Source of the DNA: Lachnospiraceae bacterium
GTDB lineage: Bacteria > Bacillota > Clostridia > Lachnospirales > Lachnospiraceae
Assembly: GCA_022774705.1 (NCBI GenBank)
Contig: JALFLM010000129.1
Coordinates: 1-64,000, forward strand
Direction of reading: 5' to 3'
Length of the DNA: 64,000 nucleotides
A program made the translations under genes and the position numbers. The notes under the pieces are model-generated. The model searched no databases. It was given only the letters and a program-made list of their open reading frames with translations, and was not told the DNA's origin. Positions 55,314 through 64,000 of the stretch are shown here, in pieces; within the stretch, counting starts at the first letter, position 1; every line of letters begins with the position of its first letter.

Positions 55314-55766
55314 TTAGTTATTGCTGCCAGCTTTTTTAAATCTGTCCAGAAACTTTTTCTTCTTCGGCGGAGCCAGAAGAGCACCGCGGACAGGTTTTGC
55401 TTTTGTAATGTAGATACCGCTGACGGTAGCTTTCAGTTCTGTCTTTAAAGGAAGCAGATCGAAAATCGCATCATCACACATCATGGTCATAACCCTGGGT
55501 CCGACTTTGACCTTTACGACGGGTATCTTGGAACGCTTCAGGTACCAGGGGGTCTGTTCAAGAACCTGTTTGGGAAGGCTGGTCGCATCTTTGATCTTCA
55601 TACGTTTCTTGTCCACGACCATCAGACTTACTGTCTGAGCCATGGAATCCATAAGAGCCTGCTGTTCTGCCTGTTTCTTTTCCAGTTTTTTTCCTGTAAA
55701 ATATAAAACGGTCAGAATTACGGCCATAACAACCAGAATCACAATCAGGACAATCCAGAAGTTCAT
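55314..55766 (-). CDS. Small membrane-anchored protein, unknown function
   Basis: 150 residues, ATG 55766 after GGAGG. One N-terminal membrane span (about 3-23), a short helical segment GKKLEKKQAEQQALMDSMAQ, then a beta-rich domain (VSLMVVDKKRMKIKDATSLP, IPVVKVKVGPRVMTMMCDD) and a very basic tail (PKKKKFLDRFKK). The fold is predicted cytoplasmic if the anchor is N-out. I recognise no family; it appears to be a clostridial conserved protein. Confidence 0.75.
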   Translation of the reverse strand: MNFWIVLIVILVVMAVILTVLYFTGKKLEKKQAEQQALMDSMAQTVSLMVVDKKRMKIKDATSLPKQVLEQTPWYLKRSKIPVVKVKVGPRVMTMMCDDAIFDLLPLKTELKATVSGIYITKAKPVRGALLAPPKKKKFLDRFKKAGSNN

Positions 55767-55875
55767 AGAGAATATCCTCCTTTATATAATCACATATATT
55801 TTTATATTATAACATTTACAGACAAACCTTGCAATAAGAACAGAGTTAAAAATGCAAAAAACATGAAAAAACCGG

Positions 55876-55904
55876 TTGACATAATATTCTGCGGATGTTA
55901 TAGT
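55876..55904 (+). promoter_or_regulatory. Promoter of rpoBC
   Basis: TTGACA (55876-55881), 17-nt spacer, TATAGT (55899-55904) with extended TGT. A 160-nt leader follows with GCCCTTTTGGGGGC (55934-55947) and a CTCCGATACTCCGAAGGAG fold. Confidence 0.85.
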
Positions 55905-56074
55905 GTAAGATGCATTATTGAAAATGGTAGAATGCCCTTTTGGGGGCTTTTACTTATAGAAGTTCATTCTCCGATACTCCGAAGGAGTTCGGGAATACTG
56001 AATTCAGGTATCCGTAGTGCGGGCACCCGGATTGTCCGCATGAGTGTTTAGTTTAAATTAGGGGTGAAAGATCA

Positions 56075-59000
56075 ATGGAGAAAAACAGAATACGACCGGT
56101 TCCTGCCGGTAAAAGCATTCGAATGAGTTATTCCAGAAAAAAAGAAGTCATTGAGATGCCGAATCTGATTGAAATTCAGCGTAATTCCTATCAGTGGTTT
56201 CTCACCGAAGGACTGAAGGAAGTTCTGGATGATATCTCACCCATTTCGGATTTCAGCGGCAACATGAATCTGGAATTTGTAGATTTCGTTCTTCGTACCG
56301 ACAATATCAAGTACAGTATCGAAGAATGCAAGGAAAGAGATGCAACCTATGCAGCTCCTTTATGGGTAACCGTAAGGCTGAAGTCCACTACGGAAGAAGG
56401 AGAAATCAAAGAACATACTCATGAAGTCTATATGGGTGAACTCCCGCTTATGACCGATACGGGATCTTTTGTTATCAACGGTGCTGAGCGTGTTATCGTC
56501 AGCCAGCTGGTTCGTTCTCCGGGCATCTACTACGGTATGACCCATGATAAGCTGGGAAGTAATGAGCTGTACTCCTGTACTGTAATCCCCAACAGAGGTG
56601 CATGGCTGGAATATGAAACCGATGTCAATGATGTGTTCTATGTACGTGTGGACAGAACAAGGAAGGTTCCCGTAACTGTTCTGATCCGTTCCCTGCTGGG
56701 TGAAGGACATGCAAGCGATGAGGATATTTACGAATTATTCGGCCATGAATTAAAGATCGAAAAGAGTATCGAAAAAGAACCCAAACGAGTGGATGAACAC
56801 GGCAATGACATCCGCGATTACAAGAGTGGTATTCTGGAACTGTACAAGAAGATCCGTCCCGGTGAACCGCCTTACGTGGAGAATGCTGCCAGCCTGATCG
56901 AGGGCATGTTCTTCGATTCCAGAAGATACGATCTGGCCAAAGTGGGCCGTTATAAATTCAATAAAAAGCTGCATCTGAAGAACCGGATCACAGGACATGT
57001 TCTGGCTGAGGATGTGGTATCTCCCGTAACCGGTGAGATTATTGCGGAGGCAGGAACCTGTGTAACAAAGGACATGGCAGCTGAGATTCAGAACAACGCT
57101 GTTCCCTACGTTATGATTCAGGCGAGAACCTCCAGCGAGGAGAAGGCTGTCAAGGTTCTGTCCAATCTGATGGTTGACCTGAAGCAGTTTGTATCCTGCG
57201 AACCCCGTGAACTGGGCATCACAGAAGATGTATTCTGGCCTGTTCTGAAAGAACTGCTGGACGAGTATTCTTCTTCTGAAGAAGAACTGTTTGCAGCAAT
57301 CCGCAGAAGTGTTCATGAGCTGATTCCGAAGCATATTACGAGAGACGATATTTTTGCCTCTATTAATTATAATATTCATCTGCAGTACGGTATCGGCAAT
57401 ACTGACGATATCGATCACCTGGGCAACAGAAGAATTCGTGCGGTGGGCGAGCTGCTCCAGAATCAGTACCGGATCGGTTTGTCCAGAATGGAACGTGTGG
57501 TAAGAGACCGTATGACCACACAGGACAGTGATTCCATTACGCCTCAGAATCTGATCAATATCAAGCCTGTTACGGCAGCGGTTAAGGAATTCTTCGGAAG
57601 TTCCCAGCTGTCACAGTTCATGGATCAGAACAACCCGCTGTCAGAGCTGACTCACAAGAGACGTCTGTCAGCCCTTGGTCCCGGTGGTCTGTCCCGTGAC
57701 CGTGCAGGTTTCGAGGTCCGCGACGTACATTACTCCCACTACGGACGTATGTGCCCCATTGAGACCCCGGAAGGTCCCAACATCGGTCTGATCAACTCAC
57801 TGGCTACCTATGCCCGTCTGAATGAATACGGATTTATCGAGGCTCCCTACCGTGTGGTTGACCATCAGGAAGATCCCGAGAATCCGAGAGTAACGGATCA
57901 GGTTGTCTATATGACGGCGGATGAGGAAGATAACTATATTGTAGCGCAGGCGAATGAAGAACTGGATGAGAACGGCCATTTTGTACGTCAGAATGTGTCC
58001 GGCCGTTTCAGAGAAGAGACAGCCGAGTTCGACAGAAGAAAAGTCGATCTGATGGACGTATCTCCCAAGATGGTATTCTCCGTTGCGACAGCCATGATTC
58101 CTTTCCTGGAACACGATGATGCAAACCGTGCTCTGATGGGATCCAACATGCAGCGTCAGGCGGTACCTCTTCTGACAACAGAAGCTCCTGTTGTAGGTAC
58201 CGGTATGGAAGCCAAGGCTGCCGTTGACTCCGGTGTATGTGTAGTTGCGAAACATGCAGGTACGGTTGAGCGTGCTACTTCCAATGAGATCGTAGTCCGC
58301 ACCGAAAGCGGTGAGAAGGATGTATACCATCTGACCAAGTTCAAGAGAAGCAATCAGTCCAACTGCTATAACCAGAAGCCCATCGTGTTTAAGGGTGACA
58401 AGGTTGAGATGGGTGAGGTGATTGCGGACGGTCCCTCCACATGCAATGGTGAGATCGCTCTGGGCAAGAACCCTCTGATCGGTTTCATGACCTGGGAAGG
58501 CTACAACTACGAGGATGCTGTACTGTTAAGCGAGCGTCTTGTAAAGGATGACGTATATACATCTGTTCATATTGAAGAATATGAAGCAGTTGCAAGAGAT
58601 ACAAAGCTGGGACCGGAAGAAATCACCCGTGATGTTCCAGGTATCGGCGAAGATGCACTGAAGGATCTGGACGAGCGCGGTGTGATCCGCATCGGTGCAG
58701 AGGTACGTGCAGGAGATATTCTGGTCGGTAAGGTTACACCGAAGGGTGAGACGGAACTGACTGCAGAAGAAAGACTGCTGCGTGCCATCTTTGGTGAAAA
58801 AGCAAGAGAAGTAAGAGATACTTCCCTGAAGGTTCCTCACGGTGCCTACGGTATCGTTGTGGACGCAAAGGTATTCAGCAGAGAGAACAATGATGAACTG
58901 AATCCCGGTGTGAATCAGTCTGTTCGTATTTATATCGCACAGAAGAGAAAGATTTCCGTCGGTGATAAGATGGCCGGCCGTCACGGTAACAAGGGTGTCG

Positions 59001-59998
59001 TTTCCAGAGTGCTTCCGGAAGAAGATATGCCTTTCCTGCCCAACGGACGTCCTCTGGACATCGTCCTGAACCCTCTGGGTGTGCCTTCACGTATGAACAT
59101 CGGACAGATTCTGGAGATTCATTTAAGTCTGGCATCAAGGATCCTGGGCTTCAATGTGGCAACTCCCGTATTTGACGGTGCAAACGAAATTGATATTCAG
59201 GATACTCTGGAACTTGCCAACGATTATGCCAATATGGAATGGGAAGATTTCCAGGAGAAATACAATGATACATTACTCCCTGAAGTGATGCAGTATCTGG
59301 GCGATCATCTGGAACACAGAGCGCTGTGGAAGGGTGTTCCGATTTCCAGAGACGGTAAGGTACAGCTCCGTGACGGCCGTACCGGCGAAGAATTCGACAG
59401 CCCGGTTACAATCGGACACATGCATTACCTGAAACTGCATCATCTGGTAGATGATAAGATCCATGCGCGTTCTACAGGTCCTTACTCACTGGTAACACAG
59501 CAGCCTCTGGGCGGTAAAGCTCAGTTCGGCGGTCAGCGTTTCGGTGAAATGGAAGTATGGGCACTGGAAGCATATGGCGCAGCATATACCCTGCAGGAAA
59601 TCCTTACCGTCAAGTCTGATGACGTTGTAGGACGTGTGAAGACTTACGAAGCGATCATCAAGGGCGAGAATATTCCGGAACCCGGTGTTCCCGAATCATT
59701 CAAGGTTCTGCTGAAGGAGATGCAGTCCCTGTGTCTCGATATGAAGCTTCTGCGTGAGGACGGTACTGAAGTTGAAATCAAGGAAAGCGTTGATTATACT
59801 CCGAATCCGGGCAGCATGAAGATGCTGGAGGAAAGCGATTCCTCCTACCGCGAATCAAAAGAGGATTTCCACGCGAAGGGATATCAGGTAGGCACCAGCA
59901 ACGAAGAAGGTGAATTCATTGCGGAAGAACCTGATGAAGAATTCAATTTTGAAGAGATGTCTTTCGAAGACGAAGATGATTTCGGCGACGATAAATAA
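56075..59998 (+). CDS. rpoB: RNA polymerase subunit beta
   Basis: 1307 residues, ATG 56075 with GGGGTG upstream. Core subunit forming the catalytic centre with beta-prime. The rifampicin-binding cluster (about 506-540) reads [31 protein letters not shown], i.e. sensitive-type residues Asp, His and Ser at the main resistance positions. [14 protein letters not shown] and the C-terminal [15 protein letters not shown] are conserved. The last 40 residues are acidic ([19 protein letters not shown]), a lineage extension. rplL is not directly upstream; the promoter above suggests rpoBC has an independent transcript. Confidence 0.98.
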   Translation: MEKNRIRPVPAGKSIRMSYSRKKEVIEMPNLIEIQRNSYQWFLTEGLKEVLDDISPISDFSGNMNLEFVDFVLRTDNIKYSIEECKERDATYAAPLWVTVRLKSTTEEGEIKEHTHEVYMGELPLMTDTGSFVINGAERVIVSQLVRSPGIYYGMTHDKLGSNELYSCTVIPNRGAWLEYETDVNDVFYVRVDRTRKVPVTVLIRSLLGEGHASDEDIYELFGHELKIEKSIEKEPKRVDEHGNDIRDYKSGILELYKKIRPGEPPYVENAASLIEGMFFDSRRYDLAKVGRYKFNKKLHLKNRITGHVLAEDVVSPVTGEIIAEAGTCVTKDMAAEIQNNAVPYVMIQARTSSEEKAVKVLSNLMVDLKQFVSCEPRELGITEDVFWPVLKELLDEYSSSEEELFAAIRRSVHELIPKHITRDDIFASINYNIHLQYGIGNTDDIDHLGNRRIRAVGELLQNQYRIGLSRMERVVRDRMTTQDSDSITPQNLINIKPVTAAVKEFFGSSQLSQFMDQNNPLSELTHKRRLSALGPGGLSRDRAGFEVRDVHYSHYGRMCPIETPEGPNIGLINSLATYARLNEYGFIEAPYRVVDHQEDPENPRVTDQVVYMTADEEDNYIVAQANEELDENGHFVRQNVSGRFREETAEFDRRKVDLMDVSPKMVFSVATAMIPFLEHDDANRALMGSNMQRQAVPLLTTEAPVVGTGMEAKAAVDSGVCVVAKHAGTVERATSNEIVVRTESGEKDVYHLTKFKRSNQSNCYNQKPIVFKGDKVEMGEVIADGPSTCNGEIALGKNPLIGFMTWEGYNYEDAVLLSERLVKDDVYTSVHIEEYEAVARDTKLGPEEITRDVPGIGEDALKDLDERGVIRIGAEVRAGDILVGKVTPKGETELTAEERLLRAIFGEKAREVRDTSLKVPHGAYGIVVDAKVFSRENNDELNPGVNQSVRIYIAQKRKISVGDKMAGRHGNKGVVSRVLPEEDMPFLPNGRPLDIVLNPLGVPSRMNIGQILEIHLSLASRILGFNVATPVFDGANEIDIQDTLELANDYANMEWEDFQEKYNDTLLPEVMQYLGDHLEHRALWKGVPISRDGKVQLRDGRTGEEFDSPVTIGHMHYLKLHHLVDDKIHARSTGPYSLVTQQPLGGKAQFGGQRFGEMEVWALEAYGAAYTLQEILTVKSDDVVGRVKTYEAIIKGENIPEPGVPESFKVLLKEMQSLCLDMKLLREDGTEVEIKESVDYTPNPGSMKMLEESDSSYRESKEDFHAKGYQVGTSNEEGEFIAEEPDEEFNFEEMSFEDEDDFGDDK

Positions 59999-60083
59999 TT
60001 ACGTTAGTGATAGATATTGATGGAGGAACCGGGAACCGCATGCGTCAGGATGCTGTTCCCGGCAATAGAAGGGAGTGCCGCTC

Positions 60084-63000
60084 ATGTCTGATTCAGCGAA
60101 TGAAACCTATCAGCCTTTGGTGTTTGATGCGATTAAAATAGGCCTTGCTTCACCGGAAAAGATTCTGGAATGGTCCAGGAAGAAGAACAGTGATGGTGAG
60201 GTTAAAAAACCCGAAACAATCAACTACAGAACCCTGAAGCCGGAAAAAGACGGTCTGTTCTGCGAGAAGATTTTCGGACCCAGCAAGGACTGGGAATGTA
60301 ACTGTGGTAGATATAAAAAGATCCGCTATAAAGGCGTTATCTGTGACCGCTGCGGCGTTGAAGTAACGAAGGCAAGCGTCCGCAGAGAACGTATGGGTCA
60401 TATCAAACTTGCAGCACCTGTATCTCATATCTGGTACTTTAAAGGTATTCCCAGCCGTATGGGACTGATTCTGGAGATGTCTCCCAGAACTCTGGAGAAG
60501 GTACTGTACTTTGCTTCTTATGTCGTACTGAATCCGGTACCCAAGCCGATTACCGATCCGGATCCGGAAAAGGATAAGAAGATTCCCAAATTAAAATACA
60601 AGGATGTTCTTTCCGAGAAAGAATATCGTGAAGCATATGAATATTATGGCGAAAGTCTGCGCGTAGGTATGGGTGCGGAAGCTGTTCAGGAGCTTTTACA
60701 GGACATCGATCTGGAAAAAGAATCCGAAGAACTGAAGACCGCTTTAATGACTGTTACCACCAGCCAGAAGAGAGCCAAGATTATCAAAAAGCTGGAAGTC
60801 GTGGAAGCATTCCGCAAGTCCGGCAACAAACCGGAATGGATGATTCTGACCGTTATACCGGTTATCCCTCCGGATCTGCGTCCCATGGTTCAGCTGGACG
60901 GCGGCCGTTTCGCTACCTCCGATCTGAACGATCTGTACCGCAGAATCATCAACAGAAACAACCGTCTTGCAAGACTGCAGGAACTGGGTGCTCCTGACAT
61001 CATTGTAAGAAACGAAAAACGTATGCTGCAGGAAGCAGTTGATGCGCTGATCGATAACGGCAGAAGAGGCCGTCCCGTAACAGGCCCCGGCAACCGTCCT
61101 CTGAAATCCCTTTCCGATATGCTGAAGGGCAAACAGGGCCGCTTCCGTCAGAACCTGCTGGGTAAGCGTGTTGACTACTCCGGACGTTCCGTTATCGTCG
61201 TAGGTCCCGAACTGAAGATTTACCAGTGCGGTCTGCCCAAAGAGATGGCAATCGAGCTCTTTAAACCTTTCGTTATGAAGGAACTGGTTGCTGACGGTAC
61301 CGCTCATAACATCAAGAGTGCCAAGAAGATGGTGGAGAGACTTCAGGCCGAGGTATGGGATGTGCTGGAAAAGGTTATCAAAGAACATCCTGTTATGCTG
61401 AACCGTGCTCCTACACTGCACAGACTTGGTATTCAGGCATTTGAACCCATTCTGGTTGAAGGTAAGGCAATCAAGCTGCATCCTCTGGTATGTACCGCTT
61501 ACAATGCCGACTTCGACGGTGACCAGATGGCTGCTCATCTGCCGCTGACCATGGAAGCACAGGCGGAATGCCGTTTCCTGCTGCTTTCTCCCAACAACCT
61601 GCTGAAACCTTCCGATGGTGCACCTGTAGCCGTTCCTTCACAGGATATGGTACTGGGTATTTACTATCTGACACAGGAACGTCCCGGTTCCAAAGGTGAA
61701 GGAAAGTTCTTCAAGAATCTGAATGAAGCAATTCTTGCTTACGAAAATGGATATATCACGCTGCAGAGCCGCATTACCGTCCGCGTTGTCAAGACCATGG
61801 ATGACGGACGTGTTGTATCCGGCAATGTAGAGTCCACGCTGGGCCGTTTCCTGTTCAATGAGATCATTCCTCAGGATCTGGGCTTTGTGGACAGAAGCAT
61901 CCCCGGCAACGAACTGAAGCTGGAGATCGATCAGCTGGTTGCGAAGGATTCCAAGGGCGAAAAGATGGGTCTGAAGGATATCCTGAAGAGAGTTATCAAT
62001 GTACATGGTGCTACGGATTCCGCAGAAGTACTCGATAATATCAAGGCCATCGGTTACAAGTATTCCACACGTGCAGCTATGACGGTATCTATTTCCGATA
62101 TGTGCGTACCGAAGGATAAGAAAGTAATGATCGCCGAAGCTCAGGCTACTGTCGACAAGATCGCCATGCATTACCGCAGAGGTCTGTTGACAGACGAAGA
62201 GCGTTATAAAGAAGTAATCAATGTATGGAAGAAGACTGACGATGAACTGTCGGCCAAACTGATGGATCTGAGCAACATGAGTGCTTACAACAACATCCGT
62301 ATGATGGCTGACTCCGGTGCCCGTGGTTCTGCAAAACAGATCAAACAGCTGGCCGGTATGCGTGGTCTGATGGCCGATACAACCGGTAGAACTATCGAGC
62401 TGCCCATCAAGTCAAACTTCCGTGAAGGTATGGACGTACTGGAATACTTCATTTCCGCTCACGGCGCTAGAAAAGGTATGTCCGATACCGCTCTGCGTAC
62501 TGCCGACTCCGGTTATCTGACCAGACGTCTGGTAGATGTATCACAGGATCTGATCATCCGTGAAGTAGACTGCTGTGAAGGCGAGAGCGAAATCCCCTAC
62601 ATGGAAGTTGCAGAGTTCCCCCGCGTGGAATCTCTTGAGCAGCGTATCACAGGACGTGTAGCAGCTGAAGATATTGTGGATCCTGCCGATCCTTCCCGCG
62701 TGATTGTGAAGAAGAACCATATGATCTATCCTGCGAGGGTAGAGCAGATTGTGAAGGCAGGAATTAAGAGAGTCAAGATCCGTACCGTACTGAGCTGCAA
62801 GTCACATATCGGTGTCTGCGCGAAGTGCTACGGTGCCAACATGGCAACCGGACGTCTTGTACAGGTTGGTGAAGCAGTTGGTATCATCGCTGCACAGTCC
62901 ATCGGTGAACCCGGTACACAGCTGACCATGCGTACATTCCATTCCGGTGGTGTTGCCGGCGACGATATTACACAGGGTCTTCCCCGAGTTGAGGAACTTT

Positions 63001-63896
63001 TTGAGGCAAGAAAGCCGAAAGGTCTTGCCATCATTTCCGAAATCGACGGTGTAGTAACGGTTAAGGAAACAAAGAAAAAACGTGAAGTCATCATTGCCGG
63101 TGACGATGGTACGACCAAGGAATACCCTATCACCTACGGTTCACGAATCAAGGTATTCGACGGCGATGTGGTAAGAGCCGGTGACGAGCTGACAGAAGGT
63201 AGTGTAAATCCTCATGACATCCTGAAGATCAAAGGTCTTCGTGCCGTACAGGATTACATGATCCGTGAAGTTCAGAGCGTATACCAGCTGCAGGGTGTTG
63301 ATATCAACGATAAACATATCGAGATCATCGTTCGTCAGATGCTGAAGAAGGTGAAGATCGAGGATCCCGGTGACAATACGGAACTCCTGCCCGGAACATC
63401 CGTTGATGTACTGGAATTCAATGACATCAATGACAAACTGGCAGCGGAAGGCAAGAAGCTTATGACCGGCAAACAGGTTATGCTTGGTATCACCAAGGCT
63501 TCTCTTGCTACCAATTCCTTCCTGTCTGCAGCTTCCTTCCAGGAGACCACCAAAGTTCTGGCCGAAGCCGCAATCAACGGCAAGGTTGACCCGCTGATTG
63601 GTCTGAAAGAGAACGTTCTGATCGGTAATCTGATTCCGGCGGGTACCGGTATGAAGAGATACCGTTCCGTTAAGCTGGATACAGATAAACCGGAAGTTAT
63701 CGATATGGCAGATGATTTTGAAGAAACAGAGGAAACATCCTATGCGGATGTACCCGGCGTGGATGCAGAAGTATCTGCCGCAGATCAGGATTTTTATGAT
63801 GAAGATTCCGCTGATTCTTTCGAGGATGGTGTGGATGCCGGATTCAGTGAACTGCTGAAAGCATTGAAGGACGAAGATTTTTCCGATAAGGAATAA
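60084..63896 (+). CDS. rpoC: RNA polymerase subunit beta-prime
   Basis: 1270 residues from ATG 60084, with GGGAG 8 nt upstream; GTG 60075 is an in-frame alternative. The N-terminal zinc ribbon is [19 protein letters not shown]. The catalytic [15 protein letters not shown] holds the three Mg-binding Asp (about 475-479). A second zinc site [13 protein letters not shown] follows the trigger-loop region. The C-terminal 60 residues are acidic, as in the beta subunit, ending [14 protein letters not shown]. It is the second gene of the rpoBC operon. Confidence 0.98.
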   Translation: MSDSANETYQPLVFDAIKIGLASPEKILEWSRKKNSDGEVKKPETINYRTLKPEKDGLFCEKIFGPSKDWECNCGRYKKIRYKGVICDRCGVEVTKASVRRERMGHIKLAAPVSHIWYFKGIPSRMGLILEMSPRTLEKVLYFASYVVLNPVPKPITDPDPEKDKKIPKLKYKDVLSEKEYREAYEYYGESLRVGMGAEAVQELLQDIDLEKESEELKTALMTVTTSQKRAKIIKKLEVVEAFRKSGNKPEWMILTVIPVIPPDLRPMVQLDGGRFATSDLNDLYRRIINRNNRLARLQELGAPDIIVRNEKRMLQEAVDALIDNGRRGRPVTGPGNRPLKSLSDMLKGKQGRFRQNLLGKRVDYSGRSVIVVGPELKIYQCGLPKEMAIELFKPFVMKELVADGTAHNIKSAKKMVERLQAEVWDVLEKVIKEHPVMLNRAPTLHRLGIQAFEPILVEGKAIKLHPLVCTAYNADFDGDQMAAHLPLTMEAQAECRFLLLSPNNLLKPSDGAPVAVPSQDMVLGIYYLTQERPGSKGEGKFFKNLNEAILAYENGYITLQSRITVRVVKTMDDGRVVSGNVESTLGRFLFNEIIPQDLGFVDRSIPGNELKLEIDQLVAKDSKGEKMGLKDILKRVINVHGATDSAEVLDNIKAIGYKYSTRAAMTVSISDMCVPKDKKVMIAEAQATVDKIAMHYRRGLLTDEERYKEVINVWKKTDDELSAKLMDLSNMSAYNNIRMMADSGARGSAKQIKQLAGMRGLMADTTGRTIELPIKSNFREGMDVLEYFISAHGARKGMSDTALRTADSGYLTRRLVDVSQDLIIREVDCCEGESEIPYMEVAEFPRVESLEQRITGRVAAEDIVDPADPSRVIVKKNHMIYPARVEQIVKAGIKRVKIRTVLSCKSHIGVCAKCYGANMATGRLVQVGEAVGIIAAQSIGEPGTQLTMRTFHSGGVAGDDITQGLPRVEELFEARKPKGLAIISEIDGVVTVKETKKKREVIIAGDDGTTKEYPITYGSRIKVFDGDVVRAGDELTEGSVNPHDILKIKGLRAVQDYMIREVQSVYQLQGVDINDKHIEIIVRQMLKKVKIEDPGDNTELLPGTSVDVLEFNDINDKLAAEGKKLMTGKQVMLGITKASLATNSFLSAASFQETTKVLAEAAINGKVDPLIGLKENVLIGNLIPAGTGMKRYRSVKLDTDKPEVIDMADDFEETEETSYADVPGVDAEVSAADQDFYDEDSADSFEDGVDAGFSELLKALKDEDFSDKE

Positions 63897-63912
63897 CTGC
63901 TGATTTTATAAT

Positions 63913-63965
63913 AAAAACCGAAAGAACCGGATGGCTGGTAAGGCTATCCGGTTCTTTCGGTTTTT
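63913..63965 (+). terminator. rpoBC terminator
   Basis: AAAAACCGAAAGAACCGGAT pairs with ATCCGGTTCTTTCGGTTTTT (about 63946-63965) around a short loop, ending in T5. Confidence 0.93.
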
Positions 63966-64000
63966 ACTGTATAGATACAGAAACAAGGGCCGCCGGACAG

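Overview
The window reads as a chromosomal segment of a low-to-mid-GC, spore-forming Clostridia member, most likely Lachnospiraceae. The evidence is a SpoIIR homologue, a SAM-I riboswitch in front of metK, the Firmicutes order sua5 - LMW-phosphatase-like - rpiB - dCMP deaminase - atp operon, AGGAGG-type ribosome binding sites throughout, and surface proteins with FN3 and Ig-like domains. I cannot name the species from the sequence.

Region 1 (1-14242) is accessory. It holds a type III-D-like CRISPR-Cas system. A six-gene effector operon (4274-12502) encodes an HD-less Cas10, a single Cas7, a Csx10/Cas5-like RAMP, a fused tandem Cas7, a Csx19-like protein, and an 801-residue TIGR03986-type RAMP that ends in an S1-like RNA-binding domain. 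A four-repeat, three-spacer array (36-nt repeats, 12857-13108) and a cas6 gene (13265-14242) follow. There is no cas1, no cas2 and no recognisable CARF effector. A second copy of the leader end plus one decayed repeat lies at 102-162. Between that relic and cas10 sits a four-gene envelope/ABC-transporter cassette (598-4029). A 24-nt inverted repeat (21/24 identical) brackets the effector operon at 4046-4069 and 12602-12625.

Region 2 (14253-34434) is mostly housekeeping and envelope genes. It contains a LysR regulator with a 12-bp tandem repeat upstream, a hemolysin III protein, a lipoprotein, a LOG-type hydrolase, an L,D-transpeptidase, a phospholipase-C-like protein, a YheO-type regulator behind a structured leader, a large unknown membrane protein, murA, riboswitch-controlled metK, a 171-nt nested palindrome, a ROK glucokinase, an LRR / vWA / MoxR-ATPase operon and malQ.

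Region 3 (34529-47842) contains a secreted CAP-domain protein, a PsiE-like membrane protein, a possible LexA-controlled promoter, sua5, a catalytically dead LMW-phosphatase-like protein, rpiB, dCMP deaminase and the complete F-type ATP synthase operon (atpZ-I-B-E-F-H-A-G-D-C). The c subunit carries the Na+-binding signature.

Region 4 (47843-64000) contains ispE, a GntR regulator, spoIIR, a FemX-type ligase, alanine racemase divergent from D-Ala-D-Ala ligase, a DUF1934 protein, a small membrane protein and rpoB-rpoC with a strong promoter and terminator. A recurrent intergenic motif with core CTGAACA, often as 15-20-bp tandem duplications, is scattered through the window.
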